Below, in pieces: positions 1 through 7,969 of a stretch of 39,816 nucleotides of DNA. The stretch covers positions 1 to 39,816 of the forward strand of contig CALVGN010000043.1 in NCBI GenBank assembly GCA_944327105.1, in the 5' to 3' direction. The position numbers and the translations under genes are program-made. Source of the DNA: an uncultured Erysipelotrichaceae bacterium. Lineage in GTDB: Bacteria > Bacillota_I > Bacilli_A > Erysipelotrichales > Erysipelotrichaceae. The stretch's first letter is position 1. Each line of letters opens with the position of its first letter. The notes under the pieces are model-generated. The model did not search any database. It saw nothing but the letters and a program-made list of their open reading frames with translations, and was not told the origin of the DNA.

Positions 1-440
1 GCGACTAAGAATTGCACCCACCGTATGCCAATCTACTAAGGCCAATGTTGCAGCAGCTGTCTTTGTAAGATAACAAGCCAACCATGCAACATAAAACTCG
101 AAATCTTCACTAAATTTCGAGTTATGGACAGCCCAGAGAACTGAAGCAGTAATGATACCGTGTTGTGAACAATGTAGTCTAGGTAGCGGAGCATGGACGT
201 ATGTAACGTGTCCCAATATATCCATAACACGCCACTTTCTAGATTCATATTGAGTATCATATTTTGGTACTCTTTTACCGCAGACAGGGCATGTATAGAC
301 AGCGTTTTTTCGTGGTTCTAGATAAATGTGAATTCCCGGTAAGGTTTCTGATTTACGGTATGTTCCTTTTCCAAATCAATTGATTTGATAACATAATTAC
401 CTAGTTTCAGGGTTGATTTGATACAATGTAAAAGGTTCAT
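1..440 (-). pseudogene. ISL3-family transposase, N-terminal part, frameshifted and cut by window edge
   Basis: Reading the minus strand from about 360 down to 1 gives a stretch typical of ISL3 transposases: a zinc-ribbon CPVCGKRVPKYD, then RKWRVMDILGHVTYVHAPLPRLHC, a CSQHG element, VLWAVHNSKFSEDFE and a WHTVGAILSR helix-turn-helix end. The likely N-terminus (ATG at 440, MNLLHCIKSTLKLGNYVIKS) is in a different frame. In the zinc-ribbon frame a TGA stands just upstream, so at least one indel separates the two parts. The catalytic DDE region would lie beyond the left edge and cannot be seen. This is probably an inactive IS remnant. Confidence 0.65.
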
Positions 441-603
441 GAGTGGCTTCTTATTTTTTGTGACCTAAATAATTTGCCATATCATGAATCTTTTTACTAT
501 TATTCACTGCAAGAGTCGAACATTTTAAGAAGCCTCAAACTCATTCGTTGTCACGAAGAGCCAGATTTTATCGATTGCTACGTTTCAAGTGTCAGTGAAA
601 CCG

Positions 604-631
604 TTGACTTTAAATTTCTATCCGATAGAAT
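604..631 (+). promoter_or_regulatory. Probable promoter of the MATE gene
   Basis: TTGACT at 604-609 and TAGAAT at 626-631 are separated by 16 nt and lie about 60 nt before the MATE start codon. Transcription would begin near 638. The stretch from 441 to 600 shows nothing else I can support; a 73-codon frame at 474-695 has no recognisable features. Confidence 0.5.
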
Positions 632-650
632 ACCCTTCGTAATAATGAAA

Positions 651-678
651 GAAAACGCCGGACAATTGCGGCGTTTTC
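651..678 (+). other. GC-rich hairpin in the 5' leader of the MATE gene
   Basis: GAAAACGCCG (651-660) and CGGCGTTTTC (669-678) form a perfect 10-bp stem with an 8-nt loop, directly before the ribosome site GGAGG at 683. It lies downstream of the predicted promoter, so it could be an attenuator or mRNA stabiliser. It could equally be an old terminator of upstream DNA, although the T-run is only four bases and lies inside the stem. Confidence 0.45.
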
Positions 679-691
679 AAGTGGAGGGGAT

Positions 692-2011
692 ATGAATTTT
701 CTGACTGCAGACATTTCACAACTCTATCGACGCTTTCTTATTGCATCCTTGGGTAGTGCGGTGGTGGTATCCATCTACAGTTTTGTGGATACAATCGCCA
801 TTGGTCAATCGGTTGGACCGTTGGGTACGGCAGCCATTGCTGCCATTAATCCCTTGTTCGGTGTAACAGCAGTTTTTGCCATACTTTGCGGTATTGGCGG
901 ATCGGTATTGTGTACCCATACCAAGGCAGAAGGTGATCAGACCAAAGGCAATGAATACTTTACTGTAGCCTTTGTCATGATGAGTATCATCACCCTTCTT
1001 TTATGGATTATCTGTTTTCCGTTGAGCAAACAGATCTTTACATTATTCGGTTCGGATTCCTCCACACTGCCGTATGCCATGGAATACGGTAATCTGATCA
1101 TCCTGGGTATTCCTGCATTTACCTTTTCTTCATTTCTAGCGGCATTCATTCGCAATGACGGGGCACCGTCATTGGCGATGAAAGCTGTGATCATTGGTGG
1201 ATGTCTGAATGTATTTGGAGACTGGTTCTTCTGCTTTCCACTGGATATGGGTATGTTTGGGGCAGCATTGGCAACGGTGCTTGGCACCGTATTGCAGACC
1301 CTGATACTTATTTCTCACTTCTTTAATCGGGAAATGTGCACATTACGTTTGGTCAAACCACACCATCCATGGATGATGATCAAAAAGATCATCACTACTG
1401 GATTTGGTTCGTCCATTTTAGATCTTGGTACCGTCGTATTGGCCGTATTGATGAATAATCAGATTTTACGTTATGGAGGGGTGGATGCTTTAAGTGTCTA
1501 TGGGGTACTTAGCACCATCGCTGTTTTGTTTCAGGCATTGTTTTCCGGTGTCGGACAGGCGGTCCAGCCTTTGTTATCGGCCAACTATGGTGCAAAGAAA
1601 CTAAATCGAATCATGGTGATTTATAAATTTGCCATGGTGACTATCATTACTATGAGTGGGACGTTCATCCTTATATCTGAGTTACTCCCGGTACAGATCG
1701 TATCCCTGTTTACGATGGTGACACCATCGATCGTTGAACTGACACCAAGGATTTTTCGACTCTATTCACTGTTATATCTTGGTTTGGGAATCAATGTATT
1801 GGCAACATACTATCTGCAATCCACCATGGCCAATAAAGGCGCCATGCTGATTGCTGTATCAAGATCCATTGTGGTTTCATCCATCTTATTGGTGGTTTTA
1901 CCATTGATCTTTAAACTTAATGGCGTCTTATTGGCCATGCCGATCAGCGAAACATTGATCATGGTGGTATCTTTATTTTTTATCCATCGGCGTAACAAGA
2001 CGATTCGATAA
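692..2011 (+). CDS. MATE family multidrug/cation efflux transporter
   Basis: A 439-residue, very hydrophobic protein with about twelve membrane segments in two homologous halves, the usual length for the family. The start MNFLTADISQLYRRFLIASLGSAVV resembles bacterial MATE proteins, with the first helix running into VDTIAIGQSVGPLGTAAIAAINP, the typical MATE loop and helix 2. MATE proteins sit in the cytoplasmic membrane and export cationic drugs or metabolites using a Na+ or H+ gradient. The ATG at 692 follows a strong GGAGGGG ribosome site. The gene stands alone, with the remnant IS upstream and hipA downstream. Its substrate cannot be read from the sequence. Three TGGTNNNACCA dyads (1350, 1716, 1893) mark it as native DNA. 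Confidence 0.9.
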   Translation: MNFLTADISQLYRRFLIASLGSAVVVSIYSFVDTIAIGQSVGPLGTAAIAAINPLFGVTAVFAILCGIGGSVLCTHTKAEGDQTKGNEYFTVAFVMMSIITLLLWIICFPLSKQIFTLFGSDSSTLPYAMEYGNLIILGIPAFTFSSFLAAFIRNDGAPSLAMKAVIIGGCLNVFGDWFFCFPLDMGMFGAALATVLGTVLQTLILISHFFNREMCTLRLVKPHHPWMMIKKIITTGFGSSILDLGTVVLAVLMNNQILRYGGVDALSVYGVLSTIAVLFQALFSGVGQAVQPLLSANYGAKKLNRIMVIYKFAMVTIITMSGTFILISELLPVQIVSLFTMVTPSIVELTPRIFRLYSLLYLGLGINVLATYYLQSTMANKGAMLIAVSRSIVVSSILLVVLPLIFKLNGVLLAMPISETLIMVVSLFFIHRRNKTIR

Positions 2012-2209
2012 TCCAAACGATCCTATTTAACGATTGCATACTTTTTGACTAGCTTGAACCACGTCGACTTTATTCGTCTTTTTGTCCTATGTAAGCTTGC
2101 TTATTTTACGTGAAAATTTTGCATGTCAAGATTTCAACTGCCATTGATTTTGGATAGGCTATGGATATGCGTGCAAATTGTAAATCAAGATTAATGAAGG
2201 GTGGTTAGG

Positions 2210-3337
2210 ATGAGAGATATCAATACGGTCGAAGTCTATTATCAAAATCAAGTTGTTGGTCATTTAAAACTAACGACGTCGCAACAGGTGTCGTTTCAAT
2301 ATGACTCTGATTGGATTGAATCCGGCTTTTCAATCAGTCCGTTTTCGCTTCCGTTGAAACCGGAAATATTCATTCCTAAAAATCCGTTTACTTTTGATGG
2401 CTTGTTTGGTGTTTTTGCGGATAGCTTATCGGATGGGTGGGGTCACTTATTGACTGATCTTAAACTCAAAGCCGACGGCAATGATGTGGACTCATGTAAC
2501 AAGCTTTATCGCTTTGGCTGGATTGATCATAATGGTCTAGGTGGTCTTGAGTATCGGCCACGCTTTAATTTGGTTAAACCGTGGACTGCGTTATCGCTTG
2601 ATAATCTGGCAATGGAAAGTACAACGTTGTATCAAAAGGATGTCTGCAAACATCTGGATGAGTTGTTTTATAGTTCAGGAAGTTGTGGTGGCGCACAACC
2701 GAAAGCCAATATATTTATGGAACGAGCATTATGGATTGTGAAGTTTCCGACGGCATTGCACGATCGAATTAACGGATTAATGGAATACCAATACATGCAA
2801 TGTGCTCAAGCCTGTGGTATTAACGTACCACCATTTCAGTTATTGCCCAGTAACTGGTGTGATGGTTATTTTGCGGTCAAACGATTTGACCGCAAAAACA
2901 ACCAAAAAATACATATGATTTCATTGGCAGGTCTATTGGAAACGTCGCATCGCATCCCAAGTCTGGATTATCTAGATATATTCAAAGTCATCGCTTTGCT
3001 TACACGGGATATCCGGGAAAGCGAAGAAATGTATCGCCGTATGTGCTTTAATGTCTTTGCTCATAATCGCGATGATCATTCCAAAAATTTTGCTTTTCTT
3101 TATGATGAAAGGCAAAACCGCTATACGCTTAGTCCAGCATATGATCTGACTTATAGTAATTCGATAGGGGGAGAACATGCCACGACCATTGATGGAGTAG
3201 GAGATCACCCTGGACTCAATCAGCTTCTAAGTGTTGCAAAAATAGTTGGATTAAACGAAAAATGGGCCAAACAGACAGCTCTGGATATCCAGCAGAAAGT
3301 TTTGACCCAATTAAATCGATGGTTAAATCATCGGTGA
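2210..3337 (+). CDS. HipA-like serine/threonine kinase, no HipB seen
   Basis: A 375-residue HipA-fold protein. The N-terminal part (about residues 1-100) has the HipA N1 pattern FSISPFSLPL and GLFGVFADSLSDGWG. The kinase part shows GSCGGAQPKA (P-loop), IVKFP, the FAVKRFDR element, the catalytic NRDDHSKNFAF and the LSPAYDL metal-binding motif, so it looks catalytically intact. HipA proteins phosphorylate translation targets such as glutamyl-tRNA synthetase and cause growth arrest when HipB is absent. I chose ATG 2210, which has GAAGG about 9 nt upstream; an in-frame GTG at 2201 is the alternative. No HipB-like helix-turn-helix gene lies on either side. The gene holds no TGGTNNNACCA dyad, unlike its left neighbour, which suggests acquisition. 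The DNA from 2012 to 2209 shows no gene. Confidence 0.85.
   Translation: MRDINTVEVYYQNQVVGHLKLTTSQQVSFQYDSDWIESGFSISPFSLPLKPEIFIPKNPFTFDGLFGVFADSLSDGWGHLLTDLKLKADGNDVDSCNKLYRFGWIDHNGLGGLEYRPRFNLVKPWTALSLDNLAMESTTLYQKDVCKHLDELFYSSGSCGGAQPKANIFMERALWIVKFPTALHDRINGLMEYQYMQCAQACGINVPPFQLLPSNWCDGYFAVKRFDRKNNQKIHMISLAGLLETSHRIPSLDYLDIFKVIALLTRDIRESEEMYRRMCFNVFAHNRDDHSKNFAFLYDERQNRYTLSPAYDLTYSNSIGGEHATTIDGVGDHPGLNQLLSVAKIVGLNEKWAKQTALDIQQKVLTQLNRWLNHR
2869..2897. repeat. Perfect 13-bp inverted repeat with 3-nt loop inside hipA
   Basis: TTTTGCGGTCAAA (2869-2881), loop CGA, then the exact reverse complement at 2885-2897. It encodes the conserved FAVKRFDRK segment of the kinase, so part of the symmetry may be forced by the protein (VKR/FDR codons are naturally complementary). 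Confidence 0.9.
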
Positions 3338-3781
3338 TCAGATGATTTTGATAATAGTGGAAGCATGTGGAGGAATGGTTACGGTCAAAGTATTATTAGC
3401 CCATTCATAATTCATTTCATTCATCAGAAAATCTATGGATTGCGCATTATCCAAATTGATCTGAACCACTTCGTTCTGTTCAGCACAGCTCATGATGGTC
3501 AAAACACGTCGATGATTTCCCTGACGGATATAACCAAATACGGTATTGGTCAAAACCACTGTCCTACTGGTTCCACTGAAGGCATCCATATGCTTTTTGC
3601 GAATGTCCAGTAATTTCAATATATGCTCATAAATCGAAATATCCAGATTCAACCATTCATTCAAGTCCAATGCCGGGCGCAGTGAGTCATCACTGCCCGG
3701 CATTTTCTTTCCATGGATGCCAAATTCACTGCCATAGTAGACACTGGGAATACCATAAGCGGTAAAAATATAGGTATACAC
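3338..3781 (-). pseudogene. C-terminal part of GH13 glycoside hydrolase, split by IS200/IS605
   Basis: Minus-strand reading from 3781 gives VYTYIFTAYGIPSVYYGSEFGIHGKK, the conserved end of the GH13 TIM barrel, then a C-terminal beta domain ending PPHASTIIKII. It continues the N-terminal part at 5806-6711: joining DLFKK to VYTYIF restores the normal family spacing with no lost codon. An internal ATG cannot rescue activity because catalytic regions I-IV are all on the other fragment. A quasi-palindrome at about 3669-3704 (AATGCCGGGC and GCCCGGCATT around a second small stem) lies in this fragment. Confidence 0.85.
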
Positions 3782-3960
3782 AGTGAACCACTCGGCTACA
3801 AGTAACCGAGCTTCCAGCCTTTTTGACAGTAGTCATAAAGGCCATCTTTTATTCCTGCTTGGCCGGGTGACATATTATGGCATAGTTTTGGCCATGCGCC
3901 CCGTAGTTCAACAGGCTAACCCCGGTGTCCCACCGGTTTATATTACGGCTAGTTATGCCG
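3782..3960 (-). ncRNA. Predicted TnpB guide RNA (omega RNA) scaffold region
   Basis: In IS200/IS605 elements the TnpB guide RNA comes from the 3' end of tnpB plus the right end, with the guide read from DNA just outside. Here 170 nt lie between the tnpB stop (3953) and the right end. They contain CCGGTG-TCC-CACCGG (3922-3936), CGGCTAGTTATGCCG just before it, and the terminal hairpin 3791-3810. The present guide would be the GH13 sequence starting at 3781. Position and extent are inferred from the family, not directly shown. Confidence 0.45.
3791..3810 (-). repeat. Right-end subterminal hairpin of the IS
   Basis: CTCGG (3791-3795) and CCGAG (3806-3810) around CTACAAGTAA. The left-end hairpin differs at only one loop base. 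TnpA recognises such imperfect hairpins at both ends of IS200/IS605 elements. Confidence 0.75.
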
Positions 3961-5146
3961 CTTCAGAACAGTTCTTCAGATAGAGTCGCATCCCTTCGTT
4001 CAGAATATTGACTGCCGCCTGATGATCGCGTGCCATCGCATTTCCGCATTGGGGGCAGACGAATTGTCGGTCAGATAACTTCAATTCTTTATGTACATGC
4101 CCGCAAGCGCAACATGTTTTACTGGACGGGAACCAACGACTTGTGCGGATAATGGTGCAACCGTACCAGTCAGCTTTATAGTCCAACATGCGAGTGAACA
4201 TTCCCCAACCGTTATCACTGGCAGATTTTCCAAAAGAGAGCGACCTTTTGATTGCTGCCATATCAAGATCCTCAATGCATATCAAATCATACTGTGTTGT
4301 CAGGGCATGGGACTGCTTATGCAGGAAATCGGTCCGCTGATGCTTGGCTTTCGCATGCAGTTTCGCGATTCGGATCTTTTGTTTTTTATAATTATTGGAA
4401 CCCGGCTCCATCTGTGAAAGACGGCGCTGTTCGCGTGCAATTTTGATAGCTATCTTTCGATATGGTTTTGGGTATGAAGGTGTATTACCATCAGAGTCAA
4501 CATACAGTTCCGGAAGGGACATATCGAGTCCGATAGCCTTGATTTCACTGTGGTCTTTCTCCTTCGCTGTTTTAGGAACTTCTATTTTGGGATATTCGAA
4601 AACCAGAGAGAAGTACCATTTTCCGTTTGGTTCATGCGTCACGGTGCAATTTTTCAGGATTCCACCAGGTCGAATCTTCCGGTGCAGTCGGAGTTTGATT
4701 GGGTTCTTTATTTTTGGCAACTTCAACAGGCATCCGTCTAAAAATAGATTCGGGTTTTCTCTGTTTGCAAGATTTGTTGTGTAGGAATCTTTACAGGAAT
4801 GCTTCTTTTTGAACTTCGGATAGTTGGTTTCACCGTCAAAGAATCCATTGATCGCTTGGATAAATCGAAGTTGCACGTTAGCTAGGCATAAAGAATCCAT
4901 GTCGTTGAGCCACTCTAAACCCGACTCTTTTTTATAGGCGGCCGGCGTCTTTACCGGATCGGATTTACCTTTTTCTTCAAAACTGGTTATCCAGTCTGCC
5001 AGCATCCGATTCCATAGAAAGCGTGCCGCACCGATGAACTGGCGAAGTTTTTGTTCTTGATCTGCATCTGGACGGCCTTCAAACCGGTATGCACGTTGTT
5101 CAGTCGGCCCTGTATTGCCTCTTTGTGTAAGAAAATCTCTTGCCAT
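3953..5146 (-). CDS. tnpB: TnpB RNA-guided endonuclease of the IS200/IS605 element
   Basis: About 397 residues with the usual TnpB order. The N-terminal helix-turn-helix/WED region is RAYRFEGRPDADQEQKLRQFIGAARFLWNRML. The split RuvC domain has GLDMSLPELYVD (catalytic Asp), ICIEDLDM (catalytic Glu) and ARDHQAAVNIL (catalytic Asp). Between the last two is a zinc finger, CCACGHVHKE...FVCPQCG. All catalytic residues are present. TnpB cuts DNA matching its guide RNA beside a short target-adjacent motif, which helps the element survive its own excision. I chose ATG 5146, preceded by AGAAGGGG about 8 nt upstream; the frame stays open to 5275, overlapping tnpA, so a longer form is possible but lacks homology. 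Confidence 0.9.
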   Translation of the reverse strand: MARDFLTQRGNTGPTEQRAYRFEGRPDADQEQKLRQFIGAARFLWNRMLADWITSFEEKGKSDPVKTPAAYKKESGLEWLNDMDSLCLANVQLRFIQAINGFFDGETNYPKFKKKHSCKDSYTTNLANRENPNLFLDGCLLKLPKIKNPIKLRLHRKIRPGGILKNCTVTHEPNGKWYFSLVFEYPKIEVPKTAKEKDHSEIKAIGLDMSLPELYVDSDGNTPSYPKPYRKIAIKIAREQRRLSQMEPGSNNYKKQKIRIAKLHAKAKHQRTDFLHKQSHALTTQYDLICIEDLDMAAIKRSLSFGKSASDNGWGMFTRMLDYKADWYGCTIIRTSRWFPSSKTCCACGHVHKELKLSDRQFVCPQCGNAMARDHQAAVNILNEGMRLYLKNCSEAA

Positions 5147-5262
5147 ATGACTGCCCCTTCTAACTAAATAAATGCAGTGTGTAATACCTGACATGTCCAC
5201 CAGGATTACAGTTTCTGATTGTTGATTCTGTTGGAATGAACGTGTATTTGTTACGTACTTTT

Positions 5263-5673
5263 TTATAGTTGGCAATTTTTCTGCCTTTCAATATATTGTA
5301 AAATATTTTCTTCTGAGGTTGAGCCAATGGCTTCGCAGAAGTAAGAACCGTTCCAAAGCTGGCCTTTCCATAATGATTTCCGGATTTCAGGGAATTCCTT
5401 GAGAAGCAAATTGCCACTTATTCCTTTCAGGTACTTTACAATTTGGGTAACCGAGAGTTTTGGAGGAGCTGACACAAAGCAATGTACGTGATCGGTATCA
5501 CCAACTTTGCATTCGGCTACAGAAAACCCCTTTTCAACAGCAATCAGGCTGACCAATTCAAATAACCTGTTACTAATTTCGGGCGTCAGTACTTTTCTAC
5601 GATATTTGACGCACCATATTATATGATAATTGATGTTGTATACGCAGGTCCTTGCGTGTGTGTATTTATCCAT
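5263..5673 (-). CDS. tnpA: IS200/IS605 Y1 (HUH) transposase TnpA
   Basis: 136 residues, the normal size for Y1 transposases. Visible are YNINYHIIWCVKYRRKVL at the N-terminus, the HUH metal-binding motif in DTDHVHCFVSAPP, the KYLKGISGNLL helix and the C-terminal LWNGSYFCEAIGSTSEENILQYIERQ, which carries the tyrosine nucleophile region. It nicks and rejoins single-stranded element ends at the subterminal hairpins. It precedes tnpB on the same strand. The protein looks intact, so the element may still move. Confidence 0.92.
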   Translation of the reverse strand: MDKYTHARTCVYNINYHIIWCVKYRRKVLTPEISNRLFELVSLIAVEKGFSVAECKVGDTDHVHCFVSAPPKLSVTQIVKYLKGISGNLLLKEFPEIRKSLWKGQLWNGSYFCEAIGSTSEENILQYIERQKNCQL

Positions 5674-5770
5674 ACATATAGTATAACAAAGTTCACCGAA
5701 AATTACATTATTTACCTATATTTATTTGCAGCACCTAGCAGATGGAAAAGTTGTATTTTACATGCTTTCA

Positions 5771-5792
5771 TCTCGGATACAAGTAACCGAGA
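5771..5792 (-). repeat. Left-end subterminal hairpin of the IS
   Basis: TCTCGG (5771-5776) and CCGAGA (5787-5792) around ATACAAGTAA, matching the right-end hairpin at 3791-3810 except for one loop base. Confidence 0.75.
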
Positions 5793-5805
5793 ATTCCCGC
5801 CTGCT

Positions 5806-6711
5806 CTTCTTAAACAGATCCCGTGGATCATTGAGCTGGTCAATGATCCGTGTGACATCATGATTATCGGCAAAGGTGACCAATGGGATGTTTCGACATA
5901 GACCATATGGACCATAAAGTCGATCCTGATTATGGGCGAGTTCAAAATAATTACGGCTGTTAAGGGAAGAATAGATGGCTTTATGCAAGACATAATTGGT
6001 CAATGTATCCAATTCACTGGATTGGATGATATGACCATAATCTCCATGGATCACTTCACCCAGCATGATAAAACCATCCTTACATTGGTTGCACCATGCT
6101 TTCAATTCCTTTAAGAATTGAAAGTCCATCACATCTGCACTGTCTAATCGCATCCCATCGATATCATAGGTTTCGATCCAGTATTTTGCGACCTCGAACA
6201 AATAGTGTTTGACGTCGGGATGGGTTAGATTCAAATCCACCAGATCCTCGATGCCTCGCCATCCCTGGTAACTGAATGGATCATGATGGGCATTTGTATT
6301 ATTAAAGTTTACATCCTTAAACCAGCAAACATAGTTTGAGTGCTCGCGATGCACCAGTAGATCTTTAAATGCAAAGAATTCTCGAGAAACATGGTTGAAT
6401 ACGGTATCTAAAATAACCTTGATCCCATAACCATGGGCTTTATCCACCCATTTGCGAAAATCTGCGTTACTTCCAAGTCGACCATCCAGTTGAAAATAAT
6501 CCACTGTATCATACCCATGGCTCAAGGATTGAGCCATGGGTCCGATCTGGATCGTATCAAATCCCATTTCATGGATATGGTCTAACCATTGATCCAGGAT
6601 ATCAAAACGATTCATGTTGGTTTGGTCATGCAATGCATTGGTTAGACCAAGGGGATACAGATGATACAGTCCGATGATTTCATTAAGACGTTTATTCATG
6701 GTTTTAACCAT
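5806..6711 (-). pseudogene. N-terminal part of GH13 alpha-glucosidase/alpha-amylase, split by IS
   Basis: Minus-strand protein with the GH13 barrel motifs in order: DTVFNHVS (region I), GMRLDSADV (region II, nucleophile Asp), GEVIHGDY (region III, acid/base Glu) and FADNHDVTRI (region IV). The reading frame runs about 16 codons into the IS left end and stops at 5758. The rest of the barrel and the C-terminal domain are at 3338-3781. The intact enzyme would have cut alpha-1,4 glucans, probably in the cytoplasm since no signal peptide is visible. Start candidates are ATG 6711 (GGAG 6 nt upstream), ATG 6699 and TTG 6723. The gene carries three dyads (6578, 6639 and a 4-nt-spaced one at 6699). 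The insertion looks recent because both halves are otherwise open. Confidence 0.85.
6513..6541. repeat. Perfect 13-bp inverted repeat with 3-nt loop in the GH13 gene
   Basis: ACCCATGGCTCAA (6513-6525), loop GGA, exact reverse complement 6529-6541. It encodes PMAQSLSHGYDT on the minus strand, between barrel strands. Confidence 0.92.
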
Positions 6712-6730
6712 CCTTCGCTCCAATCCATTG

Positions 6731-6736
6731 TATACT
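6731..6736 (+). promoter_or_regulatory. -10 box of the ThrE gene, leaderless spacing
   Basis: TATACT ends 7 nt before ATG 6744, with TTG just upstream of the box. No Shine-Dalgarno is present, so transcription would start at or next to the A of the ATG. The opposite strand reads TATACA at the same place, so the divergent GH13 gene may share this AT-rich core. Confidence 0.5.
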
Positions 6737-6743
6737 GAAAGTC

Positions 6744-7538
6744 ATGGAAACCAGGATGGATTTGACCCATGTCAATTATGATGAACTGGCGCGTATCATC
6801 ACCAAGGCCGGCATCATCTTGCTTCAAAACGGTGCGGAAACGCACCGGGTCGAAGATACGATGATGCGCCTTGCTAAAGCTTATGGTGCAACCAGTTGTG
6901 ATGCGTATGCCACCCCTACGTTATTGATCGTATCCTTCAAAGTCGACAGTACGATCAATGATCGGTTGTTGCATAACATCAAACGGGTGCATATGGCTTC
7001 AACCAATCTGGATAAGATCGAAAAAGTGAATGCTTTGAGTCGATCAATCGTCAGTGATCCATTACCTATTGAAATCTTTGAACAGCGATTGGATGAAATC
7101 GATCAAGCGAAAGGCTATGGTTTGACCATCCGCATGTTGGCCGCATTACTTTGTTGTTTTGCGTTTGGTTTATTTTTTAAAGGAACGATCGCTGATGCGT
7201 TTGCTTCAGCAATCGTGGGTGTGGTGGTTGAAACCACTGTATCTTTGGTTTCAACCATTTCTTTTTCCTCTTTTTTTACCAATATGCTTGGTTCTTCCAT
7301 TGCGACTTTATTCGCGCATTTGATGGCAATGGTTTTACCAGTAAATCCAGATATCGTCATCATCTCTTCCATTATGCTATTGGTTCCAGGTTTAGCGATG
7401 ACCAATGCCATTCGGGATTCAGTATCAGGTGATCCCGTGTCCGGGATCACCCGGTTATGGGAAGCGTTGATGGTGGCCATTGCCATAGCAGCTGGGTCTG
7501 GTTTGACCATGTTGCTTTTATCGGGGGTGGGATTATGA
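6744..7538 (+). CDS. Threonine/serine exporter ThrE, N-terminal (DUF1212) subunit
   Basis: 264 residues. The soluble N-terminal half carries the DUF1212 signature GIILLQNGAETHRVEDTMMRLAKAYG, and about five membrane helices follow from residue 125. The family motif LVPGLAMTNAIRDSVSGDPVSGITRLWEAL near the end is typical of ThrE-like exporters, which remove threonine and serine from the cytoplasm by proton antiport. In this organism the protein is split: the small membrane partner follows with an ATGA overlap (7535-7538), so the two are translationally coupled and should act together. A GGTGATCCCG inverted repeat with a 4-nt loop lies at 7428-7451. Four dyads are present (6884, 7118, 7330, 7499). 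Confidence 0.88.
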   Translation: METRMDLTHVNYDELARIITKAGIILLQNGAETHRVEDTMMRLAKAYGATSCDAYATPTLLIVSFKVDSTINDRLLHNIKRVHMASTNLDKIEKVNALSRSIVSDPLPIEIFEQRLDEIDQAKGYGLTIRMLAALLCCFAFGLFFKGTIADAFASAIVGVVVETTVSLVSTISFSSFFTNMLGSSIATLFAHLMAMVLPVNPDIVIISSIMLLVPGLAMTNAIRDSVSGDPVSGITRLWEALMVAIAIAAGSGLTMLLLSGVGL

Positions 7539-7957
7539 TCATTACGGCACTGAGCAGTGCGTTGGCATCGGCAGCGTTTGGGCTATTGTTCAATGTACCC
7601 TATTCCCAATTGATATTGATCGCATTGGTCGGGTTATCCGGAGGGATCGTGTATGGAACACTGTTGATGGTTTCATCCACTTACCTGGCCTTGTTTGTGG
7701 CCAGCAGTGTGATCACTTTACTTTCCGATATCATGGCCCATCGGTTTCGTATCCCGACCATTACCTTTTTGATCTGTGCCTTGATCCCATTGGTTCCAGG
7801 GGGTGGTTTGTACTATACGATGCTGGAAGTGATCAATGGAACGATCAATGGGGCATTGATCAAAGGCGTGGACACGATCGTCCAAGCGATTTGTATCGTC
7901 TTTGGAGTGGTATTGATCAGCGGGGTCATGGGGATGGTCCGGTCCATAAAAAAATAG
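7535..7957 (+). CDS. ThrE-type exporter, C-terminal (DUF3815) membrane subunit
   Basis: 140 residues, almost entirely four or five membrane helices, with LIPLVPGGGLYYTMLEVINGT, the conserved motif of the DUF3815/ThrE_2 half. It is the partner of the gene before it, overlapping its stop codon by ATGA. An upstream in-frame start at 7457 lies within the previous gene and is unlikely. Both halves together make the usual ten-helix ThrE transporter. Confidence 0.87.
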   Translation: MIITALSSALASAAFGLLFNVPYSQLILIALVGLSGGIVYGTLLMVSSTYLALFVASSVITLLSDIMAHRFRIPTITFLICALIPLVPGGGLYYTMLEVINGTINGALIKGVDTIVQAICIVFGVVLISGVMGMVRSIKK

Positions 7958-7969
7958 CAGGTAAGCATA

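Larger units (their letters stand above)
3782..5805 (-). mobile_element. IS200/IS605-family insertion sequence (tnpA + tnpB)
   Basis: About 2.02 kb, apparently complete: Y1 transposase tnpA, nuclease tnpB, and a subterminal hairpin at each end built on the same sequence (CTCGG....AAGTAACCGAG at 3791-3810 and 5772-5791). There are no terminal inverted repeats and no target duplication, as expected for single-strand peel-and-paste transposition. The ends are set by the restored reading frame of the interrupted GH13 gene (AAGAAG at 5806-5811 on the minus strand, GTG at 3781-3779) and may be off by a few bases. The left end is the tnpA-proximal side near 5805. No TGGTNNNACCA dyad occurs in it. 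Confidence 0.85.

Noticed and set aside
651-678. Calling the MATE leader hairpin a definite terminator
   Set aside because: It lies after a plausible promoter, has no T-run beyond the stem and no gene upstream to terminate, so it is listed only as a hairpin.
474-695. 73-codon plus-strand frame before the MATE gene
   Set aside because: It contains the predicted MATE promoter and the 5' hairpin, shows no family pattern and overlaps the MATE start; its low-complexity start (YHESFYYYSLQ) looks accidental.
5160-5417. 85-codon minus-strand frame between tnpA and tnpB
   Set aside because: It overlaps the end of tnpA in another frame and has no TnpA/TnpB similarity.
7118-7128. Explaining the dyad purely as favoured Gly-x-Thr codons (GGT NNN ACC)
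   Set aside because: The outer T and A are also fixed, copies occur in other reading phases (for example WFDH at 14725) and in non-coding DNA (10326, 18950, 30237, 31951). Codon choice alone would give only a handful.
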